Shown: piece by piece, positions 17,871 through 27,295 of the stretch
Numbering within the stretch: the stretch's first letter is position 1
How the letters are laid out: each line of letters starts with the position of its first letter
NCBI RefSeq assembly: GCF_027913215.1
Contig: NZ_CP115784.1
Location: 930,001-994,000 of the forward strand
Length of the DNA stretch: 64,000 nt
Direction of reading: 5' to 3'
Source: Paracoccus aerodenitrificans
GTDB taxonomy: Bacteria; Pseudomonadota; Alphaproteobacteria; Rhodobacterales; Rhodobacteraceae
Translations under genes and position numbers: made by a program
Notes under the pieces: model-generated
Databases searched by the model: none
Seen by the model: only the letters and a program-made list of their open reading frames with translations
What the model was told of the DNA's origin: nothing

Positions 17871-18131
17871 ATGACCCTTGTTGCGCAGAATGAACAGCAT
17901 AGCTGCCAGATGAAATCCACGCTTGCGCGTCTGCTTTATGATCTGGCGATGTGGCAGGAGAAACGCCATCAGAAGCGCAGGTTGTTATACAGTCTGAGTG
18001 AGATCCCGGACCATCTTCGCCACGATATCGGTCTGGATGGTGCCGCCCCGATTCAGCGACCTCAGCGCCGGGGGCGCAGCTTCATGCCTGACGTGCCGCA
18101 GGACAGCCGGCTATCGACATGGCAATGGTAG
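17871..18131 (+). CDS. DUF1127 domain-containing protein
   Basis: 86 aa. The central segment YSLSEIPDHLRHDIGLDG (about residues 41-58) is the DUF1127 signature, an arginine-rich short motif found in small alphaproteobacterial proteins, some of which bind RNA or affect phosphate and stress responses (CcaF1 in Rhodobacter). The start at 17871 follows a near-perfect AAAGGAGG. The frame is open back to 17679 but without a ribosome binding site. The CCUCCUCCC-type CcsR RNAs that follow CcaF1 in Rhodobacter are not present downstream. The protein is basic and lacks a membrane segment. Confidence 0.8.
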   Translation: MTLVAQNEQHSCQMKSTLARLLYDLAMWQEKRHQKRRLLYSLSEIPDHLRHDIGLDGAAPIQRPQRRGRSFMPDVPQDSRLSTWQW

Positions 18132-18134
18132 AAA

Positions 18135-18162
18135 ACGGCCCGCGCAATTCCGCGCGGGCCGT
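18135..18162 (-). terminator. Terminator between convergent DUF1127 and host-attachment genes
   Basis: An 11-bp GC-rich stem (18135-18145 with 18152-18162, loop AATTCC). Read on the minus strand it is followed by TTTT, so it serves the host-attachment gene as an intrinsic terminator; on the plus strand no T run follows. Confidence 0.75.
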
Positions 18163-18172
18163 ATCCTGTCTG

Positions 18173-18556
18173 TCAGGAAAGCGCCTTCTCGACATCCTGC
18201 GCCGAGGCATGCGTCAGATCCTTTGCGAGTTCCTTCACCAGCATCGCCTCCAGCTCCTTGTGATAATGCTTGCGCATCGTCCCAAGTGTCGAGGGGTCCG
18301 CAATCACCACAACCTGCTCGGCCTTATGACGCAGGGCGATGCGGTTGAGCCGCTCGGAAAGCTGCTTGGCGAAGGTGGCCTCGTCCTCATCCTTCGGAGA
18401 ACGCTCTTGCGGGGCCGCGCCAGAGCCCTCATCGGCAAGGTTTTTCGGTGTCAGCTGCTCGATCTCGGACAGCTCCAGACCCTGCTTCGCCGTGTTCCGG
18501 AAAAGCCGTGCCTGATGGCCGTCAGCGACGACAACAAGTGCGTTATGATCCAGCAT
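18173..18556 (-). CDS. Host attachment family protein
   Basis: 127 aa. The sequence matches the small Host_attach (AtsE-like) family: LVVVADGHQARLFRN at the start, a variable middle and LAERLNRI-type helix (QLSERLNRIALRHKAEQVVV), ending IADPSTLGTMRKHYH. The fold is related to peptide-release-factor-like domains; despite the name, the function is not established. AAGGAGG precedes the ATG at 18556, which overrides the longer open frame. It follows the aminotransferase with a 44-bp gap on the same strand and is probably cotranscribed. Confidence 0.8.
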   Translation of the reverse strand: MLDHNALVVVADGHQARLFRNTAKQGLELSEIEQLTPKNLADEGSGAAPQERSPKDEDEATFAKQLSERLNRIALRHKAEQVVVIADPSTLGTMRKHYHKELEAMLVKELAKDLTHASAQDVEKALS

Positions 18557-18600
18557 TTCTGCCTCCTTGTTATTTGGCGACAGGAAACGCACAGGCCGGA

Positions 18601-20191
<1,591 letters not shown>

Positions 20192-20253
20192 ACCCGGGAT
20201 TTAACCGGAGATTCGGTTTTTGACGTCATCCTGCCCGTAACGAAGGGATGACG

Positions 20254-20757
20254 ATGATGACAGCCGCCCAGAAAAAGACGGACAGCGAAGCCGAAATCGA
20301 CCAGGTTGAGGAATATTTTCTTTGCCTGCAAATGCTTGAACGCCTTCACCGGCTGATGCTCGATCTGATCAAGGATGATTTCGAACGGGTGGGTCGGCTT
20401 GACCTGACCCCGGTGCAGGCGCTGCTTCTGTATAATCTGGGCGAATCCGAGGTGTCGGCGGGCGAATTGCGGTCGCGCGGCATGTATCAGGGCTCGAATG
20501 TGTCCTATAATCTCAAGAAACTGGTCGGGATGGGCTATGTTCATCATGAACGCAGTGATCAGGACCGACGCTCGGTCCGGGTCCGGCTGACCGACGAAGG
20601 TCAGGCGATCCGCGACCAGATCGGAGAGCTTTTTGCCCGCCACGCCGAAGACCTGGTGGCCACAGGCATATTCGACGATCCACCCTTGCATCGCGTCAAC
20701 CTGCAATGGCGGCGGATCGAGAGATATTGGAGCGAGCAGATAAGATATATCTACTGA
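20254..20757 (+). CDS. MarR family winged-helix regulator (LdtR-like)
   Basis: 167 aa. A MarR winged helix spans about residues 45-125 (LDLTPVQALLLYNLG, then YQGSNVSYNLKKLVGMGYV as recognition helix, then the wing SDQDRRSVRVRLT). The long helical N-terminus and C-terminus resemble LdtR, the regulator of L,D-transpeptidase and osmotic response genes in rhizobia and Liberibacter; this subgroup assignment is an inference. The ATG at 20248 directly touches GAAGGG, so 20254 or 20257 is the likelier start. No cell-wall gene is adjacent. Confidence 0.82.
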   Translation: MMTAAQKKTDSEAEIDQVEEYFLCLQMLERLHRLMLDLIKDDFERVGRLDLTPVQALLLYNLGESEVSAGELRSRGMYQGSNVSYNLKKLVGMGYVHHERSDQDRRSVRVRLTDEGQAIRDQIGELFARHAEDLVATGIFDDPPLHRVNLQWRRIERYWSEQIRYIY

Positions 20758-20779
20758 CGGATTGCCGCCTTGCCTGTGC

Positions 20780-20803
20780 CCGGGTCCGACATGCCGGACC
20801 CGG
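20780..20803. terminator. GC-rich hairpin after the MarR gene
   Basis: A perfect 9-bp stem (20780-20788 with 20795-20803, loop ACATGC) 22 bp after the MarR stop. It lies between convergent genes. No T run follows on either strand, so its role as a terminator is uncertain. Confidence 0.45.
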
Positions 20804-20889
20804 CGGGGATCATTGGGGAGGGCACCACAAAACGCATCTGCATGAAGCCCCCCGAAGGACACAATTCCACCCGGATCCTGTCGGTCAAA

Positions 20890-21315
20890 TCACCAATGGC
20901 CGGTGTTTTCCATGCTCGCCCAGGGCTCCTGCGGATCGAGATGTCCGTCCTGAAGCAGCTCGATAGAGATATTGTCGGGACTGCGGACAAAGGCCATATG
21001 CCCGTCGCGCGGCGGCCTGTTGATCGTCACGCCCGCATCCATAAGCTTCTGGCACATCTCGTAAATATTATCGACGCGATACGCCAGATGACCGAAATGC
21101 CGGCTGTCCGAGGGAAGCCCCTCATCGCCATCCCAGTTATAGGTCAGTTCTACCGGGCAATCCTCCTGTCCCGGAGGGGCCATGAAAACCAGCGTGAACC
21201 GGCCCCTTTCATTTTCTGTCCGCTTGGTTTCCTCAAGCCCAAGCAGGCGAAAGAAATCCATTGTCTTATCCAGATCCTTCACGCGTACCATTGTGTGCAG
21301 ATAGCGCAGCGCCAT
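20890..21315 (-). CDS. gloA: Lactoylglutathione lyase (glyoxalase I)
   Basis: 141 aa, a VOC-fold enzyme that turns the methylglyoxal-glutathione hemithioacetal into S-lactoylglutathione. Two beta-alpha-beta-beta-beta modules are visible with candidate metal ligands in LHTMVRV (His), VELTYNW (Glu), HFGHLAYRV (His) and SIELLQ (Glu). The sequence is close to the standard bacterial GloA pattern (DKTMDFFRLLGLEETKR, GRFTLVF). AAAGGA precedes the ATG. It stands alone, divergent from thyA. Confidence 0.92.
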   Translation of the reverse strand: MALRYLHTMVRVKDLDKTMDFFRLLGLEETKRTENERGRFTLVFMAPPGQEDCPVELTYNWDGDEGLPSDSRHFGHLAYRVDNIYEMCQKLMDAGVTINRPPRDGHMAFVRSPDNISIELLQDGHLDPQEPWASMENTGHW

Positions 21316-21480
21316 GATATGTCCTTTCCCAATCAGAATTCGTCGTCACTCTGACATGAGGCAGTGCAAGCTTCAAACGGCGAATCCTGGCAGGGATCTG
21401 CTCCGGGTCGCGGGACATGTTTTGGCTTGTCTAAACGACATGAGACGATAGGAAGAAGGTTCCGGAAAAGGGGTAGATCC

Positions 21481-22314
21481 GTGCAGCAATATCATCAGGC
21501 GCTGAAGACAGTTCTGGAACATGGCGAGCTGTCCACCGACCGCACCGGCACCGGCACGGTTTCATATTTCGGGATGCAGAGCCGCTATGATCTGGCCGAG
21601 GGGTTTCCGCTTGTCACCACGAAGAAGCTGCATCTGCGCTCGATTATCCATGAACTTCTCTGGTTTCTGGCCGGTGACACGAATATCGGTTATCTGAAGC
21701 AGAACAAGGTCTCGATCTGGGACGAATGGGCCGATGAAAACGGCGATCTCGGCCCGGTTTACGGTCATCAATGGCGTCGCTTCCCCGCGCTGCAACCGAC
21801 CGGACAGACGCAGGATGGAAAGCCGCTTTTCCTGTCCCGTCCGGTCGATCAGATTGCCGATCTGGTCGATAATATCCGCGAAACACCGGATAGCCGCCGC
21901 CTGATCGTGTCCGCCTGGAACCCCGGCGAAGTGCCGGACATGGCGCTGCCGCCATGCCATACGCTGTGGCAGGTACGGATCATCGGATGCAAGATGCATC
22001 TGCAACTTTATCAGCGTTCCGCGGATATGTTCCTCGGCGTGCCGTTCAACATCGCCTCTTATGCGCTGTTGCTGGCCATGCTGGCGCGGGTCACAGGCTA
22101 TGAGCCGGGCCATTTCATCCATACGATCGGCGATGCGCATATCTATTCCAACCATATGGAGCAGGTGAAAACCCAGCTTGCCCGAACACCCGGCAAGCTC
22201 CCGGAACTGCGCATCCTCAGGACGCCCGAATCCATATTCGATTTCCGGTTCGAGGATTTCGAGTTTCTGAACTACGATCCCGCCCCCGCGATCAAGGCGC
22301 CGGTGGCGGTCTGA
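21481..22314 (+). CDS. thyA: Thymidylate synthase
   Basis: 277 aa. Converts dUMP and methylenetetrahydrofolate to dTMP and dihydrofolate. The catalytic cysteine C159 lies in [10 protein letters not shown]; the dUMP arginine (DRTGTGT), [12 protein letters not shown] and the folate-binding NIASYALL region are present. The GTG at 21481 is chosen as start because [14 protein letters not shown] is the family N-terminus; the open frame extends to 21364 without family similarity. An insert ([18 protein letters not shown]) accounts for the slightly longer length. The stop overlaps folA as TGATG, coupling it to the enzyme that recycles its product. Confidence 0.96.
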   Translation: MQQYHQALKTVLEHGELSTDRTGTGTVSYFGMQSRYDLAEGFPLVTTKKLHLRSIIHELLWFLAGDTNIGYLKQNKVSIWDEWADENGDLGPVYGHQWRRFPALQPTGQTQDGKPLFLSRPVDQIADLVDNIRETPDSRRLIVSAWNPGEVPDMALPPCHTLWQVRIIGCKMHLQLYQRSADMFLGVPFNIASYALLLAMLARVTGYEPGHFIHTIGDAHIYSNHMEQVKTQLARTPGKLPELRILRTPESIFDFRFEDFEFLNYDPAPAIKAPVAV

Positions 22315-22799
22315 TGCTGACTTTGATCGTTGCCCGGGCCCGGAACGATGCGATTGGCCGGGATGGCGATATTCCCTGGCACATTCCCCAGGATCTGGCC
22401 TTCTTCAAGCGCGAAACCCTTGGAGGCGCATTGATCATGGGTCGCAGGACATGGGAAAGCCTGCCGGTCAGGCCGTTGAAGAACCGGCTGAATCTGGTGG
22501 TCTCTTCGACGCTTGATGCGCCGGACCATGCCGTTTCCGATCTGGATACCGCGATCCGCACGGCGCAACGGGCAGGTTATGCGCGGATATACGGTATCGG
22601 CGGCGCACGGATCTATCGGGACCTCATGCCCATGGCCGACCGCCTGCTGATTTCCGAGGTTGATATGGCCGTCGAAGACGCAGACACATTTTTCCCCCGG
22701 CCCGAGGAAGGGCAATGGGAAAAGCGCAGTTGCATGACCCTCAGCACGGATGAACCGGCCTGTGTCGTGCAGGAGTGGCTGCGAAAAGCCCCGGCCTGA
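22314..22799 (+). CDS. folA: Dihydrofolate reductase
   Basis: 161 aa. Reduces dihydrofolate with NADPH. The substrate/Met20 loop (NDAIGRDGDIPWHIPQDL), the phosphate-binding MGRRTWESLP and the cofactor glycine pair in IYGIGGARIYRD are in order, with the acidic DFE-type ending DMAVEDADTFFP. The start overlaps the thyA stop by one base. Its stop codon lies inside the left arm of a 12-bp inverted repeat shared with the convergent hydrolase. Confidence 0.95.
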   Translation: MLTLIVARARNDAIGRDGDIPWHIPQDLAFFKRETLGGALIMGRRTWESLPVRPLKNRLNLVVSSTLDAPDHAVSDLDTAIRTAQRAGYARIYGIGGARIYRDLMPMADRLLISEVDMAVEDADTFFPRPEEGQWEKRSCMTLSTDEPACVVQEWLRKAPA

Positions 22800-22843
22800 C
22801 AGGGTTTCCGCCCGCGCTGCTACACCGGCTGAACCCTGTCAGG
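22795..22843. terminator. 12-bp inverted repeat between folA and the hydrolase
   Basis: CCTGACAGGGTT (22795-22806) is perfectly complementary to AACCCTGTCAGG (22832-22843) around a 25-base loop. The left arm contains the folA stop codon, and the right arm ends 3 bp before the hydrolase stop, so it likely ends both transcripts. No T run is present. Confidence 0.6.
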
Positions 22844-22845
22844 AC

Positions 22846-23679
22846 TCAGCCAGCCTCCTTCACCGCCGCAATCCAGTCCGAAATCACCTTTCGGCTTTCG
22901 CTTTCATCCAGCCACGGGATGTGCGCACGGTCAGGCACCTCGGCAAAGATCAGATCCGGGCGTTGCCGCCGCATCTCAGCCGCGGTCTCGGGTGACAGAA
23001 GATCCGAATTCGCCCCACGGAGAAGCGCCACCGGGAAGCCCTGCGTCGCCTGCCAGAGCGGCCAGAGATCCGGTGCATCGCCCTCAAACGCGGCAATAAA
23101 CGACTCGCGAAGCGTGGGATCGTATTTGATCTTCAGTCCGTCCGGCGTTTCATAGTAATGGCGTTCCGCATCCTGAATCCAGCGGCCTTCCGGCACATTG
23201 GCGAAACCGGGGCTGGCAGCGGGCAGTTTCGCTGTGAGTTCCTCATAGCTGCGGGCATTCGGATTACGTCCGATATACTCGAAAATCCGCTCAAGACCTG
23301 TCTGTTCGACCACCGGCCCGACATCGTTCAGGCACAGCCCCGACATGCGGTCATGCGCGGTCGCCGCCATAAACAATCCGATCAGACCGCCGCGCGACGT
23401 GCCAAGCACGGCAGCTTTCTCAAGCCCCAGATGATCAAGCAACTGCACCGCATCCTGAGCCTCGCGCGGCACGGTATAGCTGGCCAGCCCGGTATAATCC
23501 GACTGACCGCGTCCGCGATAATCCATGCGGATCATCCGGCACCCATCCAGATAGGGGGCGACATAGTCGAAATCGGCCATATTGCGGCTCAGACCAGCAA
23601 GGCACAGTACCGGCAGCCCGGTCCCCTCATCGCTATAGGCCAGCTTCGCGCCGTCATCCGCTTCGAAAAAATCGCTCAT
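22846..23679 (-). CDS. Alpha/beta hydrolase
   Basis: 277 aa. The fold's nucleophile elbow is GTSRGG (S95), the oxyanion region is CLAGLSRN, and the catalytic histidine is likely H253 in DRAHIPWLDE. YRGRGQSDYTG after the third strand is typical of the epoxide-hydrolase/esterase-like group. The substrate is unknown. The start region is provided by a repetitive element (23684-23730) whose end carries AGGGTGAGAG just before the ATG. Convergent with folA. Confidence 0.85.
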   Translation of the reverse strand: MSDFFEADDGAKLAYSDEGTGLPVLCLAGLSRNMADFDYVAPYLDGCRMIRMDYRGRGQSDYTGLASYTVPREAQDAVQLLDHLGLEKAAVLGTSRGGLIGLFMAATAHDRMSGLCLNDVGPVVEQTGLERIFEYIGRNPNARSYEELTAKLPAASPGFANVPEGRWIQDAERHYYETPDGLKIKYDPTLRESFIAAFEGDAPDLWPLWQATQGFPVALLRGANSDLLSPETAAEMRRQRPDLIFAEVPDRAHIPWLDESESRKVISDWIAAVKEAG

Positions 23680-23683
23680 CTCT

Positions 23684-23730
23684 CACCCTGGTTCAAATAT
23701 CCCGGGGTCCGGGGCAGAGCCCCGGTCCGG
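23684..23730. repeat. Intergenic repeat copy 1 (CAAATATCCCGGGG element with hairpin)
   Basis: Contains the core CCTGG-NN-CAAATATCCCGGGG and, next to it, a hairpin CCGGGGC (23709-23715) AGA GCCCCGG (23719-23725). A second copy with the same core lies at 43586-43645. In both cases, read towards the following gene, the order is hairpin, then CCCGGGATATTTG, then the start codon. Confidence 0.6.
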
Positions 23731-23732
23731 CG

Positions 23733-24521
23733 TTACAGGTTTTCGCTCTGCGGCATGCCGAGGACGTGATAACCGCCATCGACCATGACAATCTCACCCG
23801 TGGTGGCGGCGGCCCAATCGCTTGTCAGCCAGACGGCGGTGCCGCCAATGGTTTCCAGCGTCGCGTTGCTGCGCATCGGCGCATTCGCAGCGGTGTGACG
23901 GAATGTCTTGCGTGCCCCGCCGATTGCGGCGCCGGCCAGCGTTTTCATCGGGCCGGGGCTGATCGCATTGACCCGGATGCCGTCCGGACCCAGATCATTG
24001 GCCAGATAGCGGACACTCGCCTCAAGCGCGGCTTTCGCAACCCCCATGACGTTATAAAACGGGGTCACGCGGTTCGATCCGCCATAAGTCAGGGTGGTGA
24101 TCGAGCTGCCTTCGGACATCAGCGGATGCGCTCGCCGTGCGATGTCGATCAGAGAGTAACAGGAAATATCCAACGAATTCTTGAAATTCGCCCGGGTGGT
24201 GTTCATGAACCGTCCCGTCAGCTCATCCTTGCTGGAATAGGCGATGGCATGGATCAGGAAATCCAGCTTCCCCCAATGCTCCTCAATCCTCGAAAACGCC
24301 GCATCGAGGCTGGCATCATCGGTGACATCCACATCCACCAGAAGATCCGAGCCGAGCGATTCTGCCAGCGGGGCCACGCGCTGCGCGAACATGTCCCCCT
24401 GATAAGAAAAGCCAAGTTCCGCACCCTGGTCGGCAAGTGCTCTGGCGATCCCCCAGGCGATGGATCGGTCATTGGCGACCCCCATGACCAGACCGCGTTT
24501 GCCCTTCAGAAGATCGCCCAT
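23733..24521 (-). CDS. fabI: Enoyl-ACP reductase (NADH), FabI
   Basis: 262 aa. Catalyses the last reduction in each fatty-acid elongation round. The atypical SDR cofactor loop GVANDRSIAWGIA, the Y-x6-K catalytic pair (YNVMGVAK, with the upstream tyrosine in TLTYGGS) and the SPGPMKTLA loop identify FabI. It follows fabB by 7 bp on the same strand, as the last gene of the fabA-fabB-fabI group. Confidence 0.96.
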   Translation of the reverse strand: MGDLLKGKRGLVMGVANDRSIAWGIARALADQGAELGFSYQGDMFAQRVAPLAESLGSDLLVDVDVTDDASLDAAFSRIEEHWGKLDFLIHAIAYSSKDELTGRFMNTTRANFKNSLDISCYSLIDIARRAHPLMSEGSSITTLTYGGSNRVTPFYNVMGVAKAALEASVRYLANDLGPDGIRVNAISPGPMKTLAGAAIGGARKTFRHTAANAPMRSNATLETIGGTAVWLTSDWAAATTGEIVMVDGGYHVLGMPQSENL

Positions 24522-24528
24522 CCTGCTG

Positions 24529-25758
24529 TCACTCCGCGTATTTCGACATCACCAGCGTCGCATTGGTTCCGCCAAAGCCGAAGCTGTTGGACAGGACCGA
24601 GTCGAATTCGACATTATCGACGCGCTGTGTGGCGATTTCCTCGGGTTTCAGTTCGGGGTCAAGATCGGCGACATTTGCAGAGGCGGTGATGAAGCCATTC
24701 TGCATCATAAGCAAAGAGTAGATCGCTTCGTGAACGCCGGTGGCTCCGAGGCTGTGACCCGTCAGCGATTTGGTCGAGCTGACAGGCGGGGTCGTCCCTT
24801 CGCCAAAGACACGGCGGATCGCCTTTATCTCGCCGATATCGCCAACCGGGGTCGAGGTGCCATGCGAATTGATATAGCTGATCTTGCGGCCCTCCGGCAG
24901 GGTTTCAAGCGCCACCCGCATGGATCTTTCGCCACCCTCGCCAGAGGGCGCAACCATGTCATACCCGTCCGACGTCGCGCCATACCCTGTAACCTCGGCA
25001 TAGATCTTCGCGCCACGGGCCTTGGCGTGTTCCAGTTCCTCAAGCACAAGAACGCCGCCGCCACCGGCAATGACGAATCCGTCACGGCTGACATCATAGG
25101 GCCGGGATGCGGTCTCCGGGGTGTCGTTATATTTCGAGGACATCGCACCCATTGCGTCGAACAGGCAGGAGAGCGTCCAGTCCAGCTCTTCTCCGCCGCC
25201 AGCGAAGACGATATCCTGCTTACCCATCTGGATCTGTTCGACTCCGTTGCCGATGCAATGCGCGGATGTCGAGCAGGCCGAGGTGATCGAATAATTCACG
25301 CCTTTGATCTTGAACGGGGTGGCAAGACAGGCAGAGTTGGTCGACGACATGCAGCGCGTGACCATGAACGGTCCCATCCGTTTTGGGGCGCCTTTTTCGA
25401 TAACGATCTGATGCGCATCGAAGAAATTCGATGTGGACGGGCCGCCTGATCCCATGACAAGCCCGGTGCGCGGGTTCGAGACATCGCTCTCTTCCAGTCC
25501 GGAATCGGTAATCGCCTGCTGCATCGCAATGAAATTATAGGCGGCACCCGGACCCATGAAGCGCAGATTGCGCTTGTCGATATGATCCTCAAGCGTGATC
25601 TGGGGCATTCCATGAACCTGACTGCGAAAGCCGTGCTCGGCATAGTCAGGCGCGAAGACGATGCCCGAGCGGCCCTGCTTCAGGCTTTCAGTGACCTCTT
25701 CGGCATTATTTCCAATGGGTGAGACGATCCCCAACCCGGTGATGACGACGCGGCGCAT
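24529..25758 (-). CDS. fabB: Beta-ketoacyl-ACP synthase I, FabB
   Basis: 409 aa, the condensing enzyme needed with FabA for unsaturated fatty acids. The active-site cysteine is in [14 protein letters not shown], and the two histidines in [11 protein letters not shown] and [12 protein letters not shown]. The [17 protein letters not shown] opening is typical. GAGGAGC-type ribosome binding bases precede the ATG. It is separated from fabA by a membrane-protein gene, whereas fabA and fabB are usually neighbours. Confidence 0.96.
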   Translation of the reverse strand: MRRVVITGLGIVSPIGNNAEEVTESLKQGRSGIVFAPDYAEHGFRSQVHGMPQITLEDHIDKRNLRFMGPGAAYNFIAMQQAITDSGLEESDVSNPRTGLVMGSGGPSTSNFFDAHQIVIEKGAPKRMGPFMVTRCMSSTNSACLATPFKIKGVNYSITSACSTSAHCIGNGVEQIQMGKQDIVFAGGGEELDWTLSCLFDAMGAMSSKYNDTPETASRPYDVSRDGFVIAGGGGVLVLEELEHAKARGAKIYAEVTGYGATSDGYDMVAPSGEGGERSMRVALETLPEGRKISYINSHGTSTPVGDIGEIKAIRRVFGEGTTPPVSSTKSLTGHSLGATGVHEAIYSLLMMQNGFITASANVADLDPELKPEEIATQRVDNVEFDSVLSNSFGFGGTNATLVMSKYAE

Positions 25759-25898
25759 TCACGCTCCTCTTCCCGTTCGTTCAAGGGTCTTGCCCCGTTG
25801 ATCCTAGAGATAGTCCCGTGGGGACAAAGGCACAACCCCGCCAGTGCACCGCATTGTTTTTGCCATGTTTTCAGCCTGTGCGACGCGGCCCTGTCTCT

Positions 25899-26615
25899 TC
25901 ACTCCATCCGGGCCGTTTCGTTAGACCGCTCTTCGGGTGCCGCGTTCCGGGGTGATCCGCCGCGAAGATAGCGCAGCGCATGGGCAAATCCGGCCAGAAG
26001 CGCGGCCTCTGCAAGAAGCTTCAGCGCCTCTTCCGCGATATTGGCCCAGTTATAGAGTGACTCCGCCAGTCCCTCGGGCAGACCGAACCAAGTCAGTAAC
26101 TCGTTTCCGTTGCTCAGTGCATCGAAGCCGGTTTGCAGTACCGTGAGCGCGAAGGCGGCAACCATGAATGGCACCAGCCCGGGGATGCGTGTCACCTCAT
26201 GGCGGTAAAAGAACAATATCGCGACGCCGATCAGCCCATAGGCGAGGATGATCAGATCGTCGATCCGGTCGGTCACGGCGGTTTCAGTTATTCCCGTAAT
26301 CCGATGAATGGTCTGGTCCATCGCCTCGTGAATCTGAAAGCTTTCATCGAGGAACAGAAAGAAAAACGCGACGGAGAGCAGAAGCCACAGATTTTCCGGG
26401 GCGGACAGGCGGAAGGGTTGCCCGGATCTGCGTACTTGCCAGATCCTGAAATTGGTCAGCCCGATCAGCGCCAGCAAAATGCCGGAAACCACGGTCCCGA
26501 TCTTGCCCTCACCGAAATGATCCGTGATGTCGCCTTCTGCCGCACCAAGCAGCACCGCGAGGAGAATAAAACAAATTGTTCCGAGAACGGTTCTTCTGAA
26601 CGTGAAAAAATGCAA
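25899..26615 (-). CDS. Six-helix membrane protein inserted between fabA and fabB
   Basis: 238 aa, not recognised as a known family. About six hydrophobic helices are visible (near residues 10-28, 40-56, 76-92, 120-136, 146-166 and a C-terminal helix near 200-215). Conserved-looking acidic and histidine residues lie at membrane edges: FLFLDESFQIHE, RIDDLIILAYG and WANIAEEALKLLAE, which could bind a metal as in membrane hydrolases, but this is speculation. The start is TTG at 26615, supported by AAGGAGG seven bases upstream. That Shine-Dalgarno is part of a hairpin (26624-26641). Position suggests a membrane-lipid role; this is inference. Confidence 0.7.
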   Translation of the reverse strand: MHFFTFRRTVLGTICFILLAVLLGAAEGDITDHFGEGKIGTVVSGILLALIGLTNFRIWQVRRSGQPFRLSAPENLWLLLSVAFFFLFLDESFQIHEAMDQTIHRITGITETAVTDRIDDLIILAYGLIGVAILFFYRHEVTRIPGLVPFMVAAFALTVLQTGFDALSNGNELLTWFGLPEGLAESLYNWANIAEEALKLLAEAALLAGFAHALRYLRGGSPRNAAPEERSNETARME

Positions 26616-26622
26616 AACAATA

Positions 26623-26641
26623 CCTCCTTGAATACAAGGAG
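26623..26641 (-). promoter_or_regulatory. Shine-Dalgarno-sequestering hairpin of the membrane-protein gene
   Basis: On the minus strand CTCCTTG pairs perfectly with CAAGGAG around the loop TATT (26635-26641 with 26624-26630). The right arm plus one base is the AAGGAGG ribosome binding site of the TTG-started gene at 26615, so translation would require the 7-bp stem to open. Confidence 0.5.
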
Positions 26642-26699
26642 ATAGGAATTGTTCATCTGAATTTCTAGGGTTGCGGCCTGGAGCGGCGAAATCCTGTTG

Positions 26700-27209
26700 T
26701 TAACTTTCCGACAGGGCGACCTTCATGTCTTTGACCTGATAGATCACCTCGCCATCCGCTTCGACAATGCCATCGGCAACGCCCATCGTCAGGCGGCGCG
26801 TCTGCACTGCCTTGGTGAAATCCACCTTATAGGTCAGCATCTTGCGGTCGGGGCGGACCATGCCGGTCAGTTTGACCTCACCGACGCCCAAAGCATAGCC
26901 GCGACCCTTCCAGCCCCGCCAGCCCAGATTGAAGCCGGTAAGCTGCCAAAGCCCGTCGAGCCCAAGGCATCCCGGCATGATCGGGTTTCCCGGAAAATGG
27001 CAGTCGAAGAACCACAATTCGGGAGTGATATCGAATTCCGCGATAACGTGTCCCTTGCCATGAGCGCCTGCATCTTCCGAAATATCGGTGATACGGTCCA
27101 TCATCAGCATCGGAGGCTCGGGAAGCTGCGCATTGCCGGGGCCGAATAATTCACCGCGGGCGCAGGCCAGCAAATCATCCTTGTCGAATTGGGTTTTCTG
27201 CATCGGCAT
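26700..27209 (-). CDS. fabA: 3-hydroxydecanoyl-ACP dehydratase/isomerase, FabA
   Basis: 169 aa. Dehydrates 3-hydroxydecanoyl-ACP and isomerises the trans-2 to the cis-3 double bond, starting unsaturated fatty-acid synthesis. The hot-dog fold motif with the catalytic histidine ([22 protein letters not shown] in outline, catalytic His in CHFPGNP) and the aspartate in GLDGLW are present. The ATG at 27209 follows a 86-bp gap holding an inverted repeat. It heads fabA-membrane protein-fabB-fabI. The iron regulator gene often next to fabA in related genomes is absent. Confidence 0.96.
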   Translation of the reverse strand: MPMQKTQFDKDDLLACARGELFGPGNAQLPEPPMLMMDRITDISEDAGAHGKGHVIAEFDITPELWFFDCHFPGNPIMPGCLGLDGLWQLTGFNLGWRGWKGRGYALGVGEVKLTGMVRPDRKMLTYKVDFTKAVQTRRLTMGVADGIVEADGEVIYQVKDMKVALSES

Positions 27210-27248
27210 GCCTGGATCAGCCCTCCATTGGCTGGCGTTTTGTGTCAG

Positions 27249-27281
27249 GTGACGCGACGCTTATCATTTGCGCTGCGTCAC
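27249..27281. promoter_or_regulatory. Inverted repeat between the glycosyltransferase-like gene and fabA
   Basis: GTGACGC (27249-27255) pairs with GCGTCAC (27275-27281), with an inner CGC/GCG match. It lies in the 86-bp gap upstream of fabA and downstream of the preceding gene, so it may be a weak terminator or an operator of the fab operon. There is no T run. Confidence 0.4.
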
Positions 27282-27295
27282 GTGCAAGCTTGTGC

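Noticed and set aside
17871-18162. CcsR-type (CCUCCUCCC loop) sRNAs after the DUF1127 gene, as in Rhodobacter
   Set aside because: The downstream region holds only a terminator hairpin with an AATTCC loop; no such motif is present.
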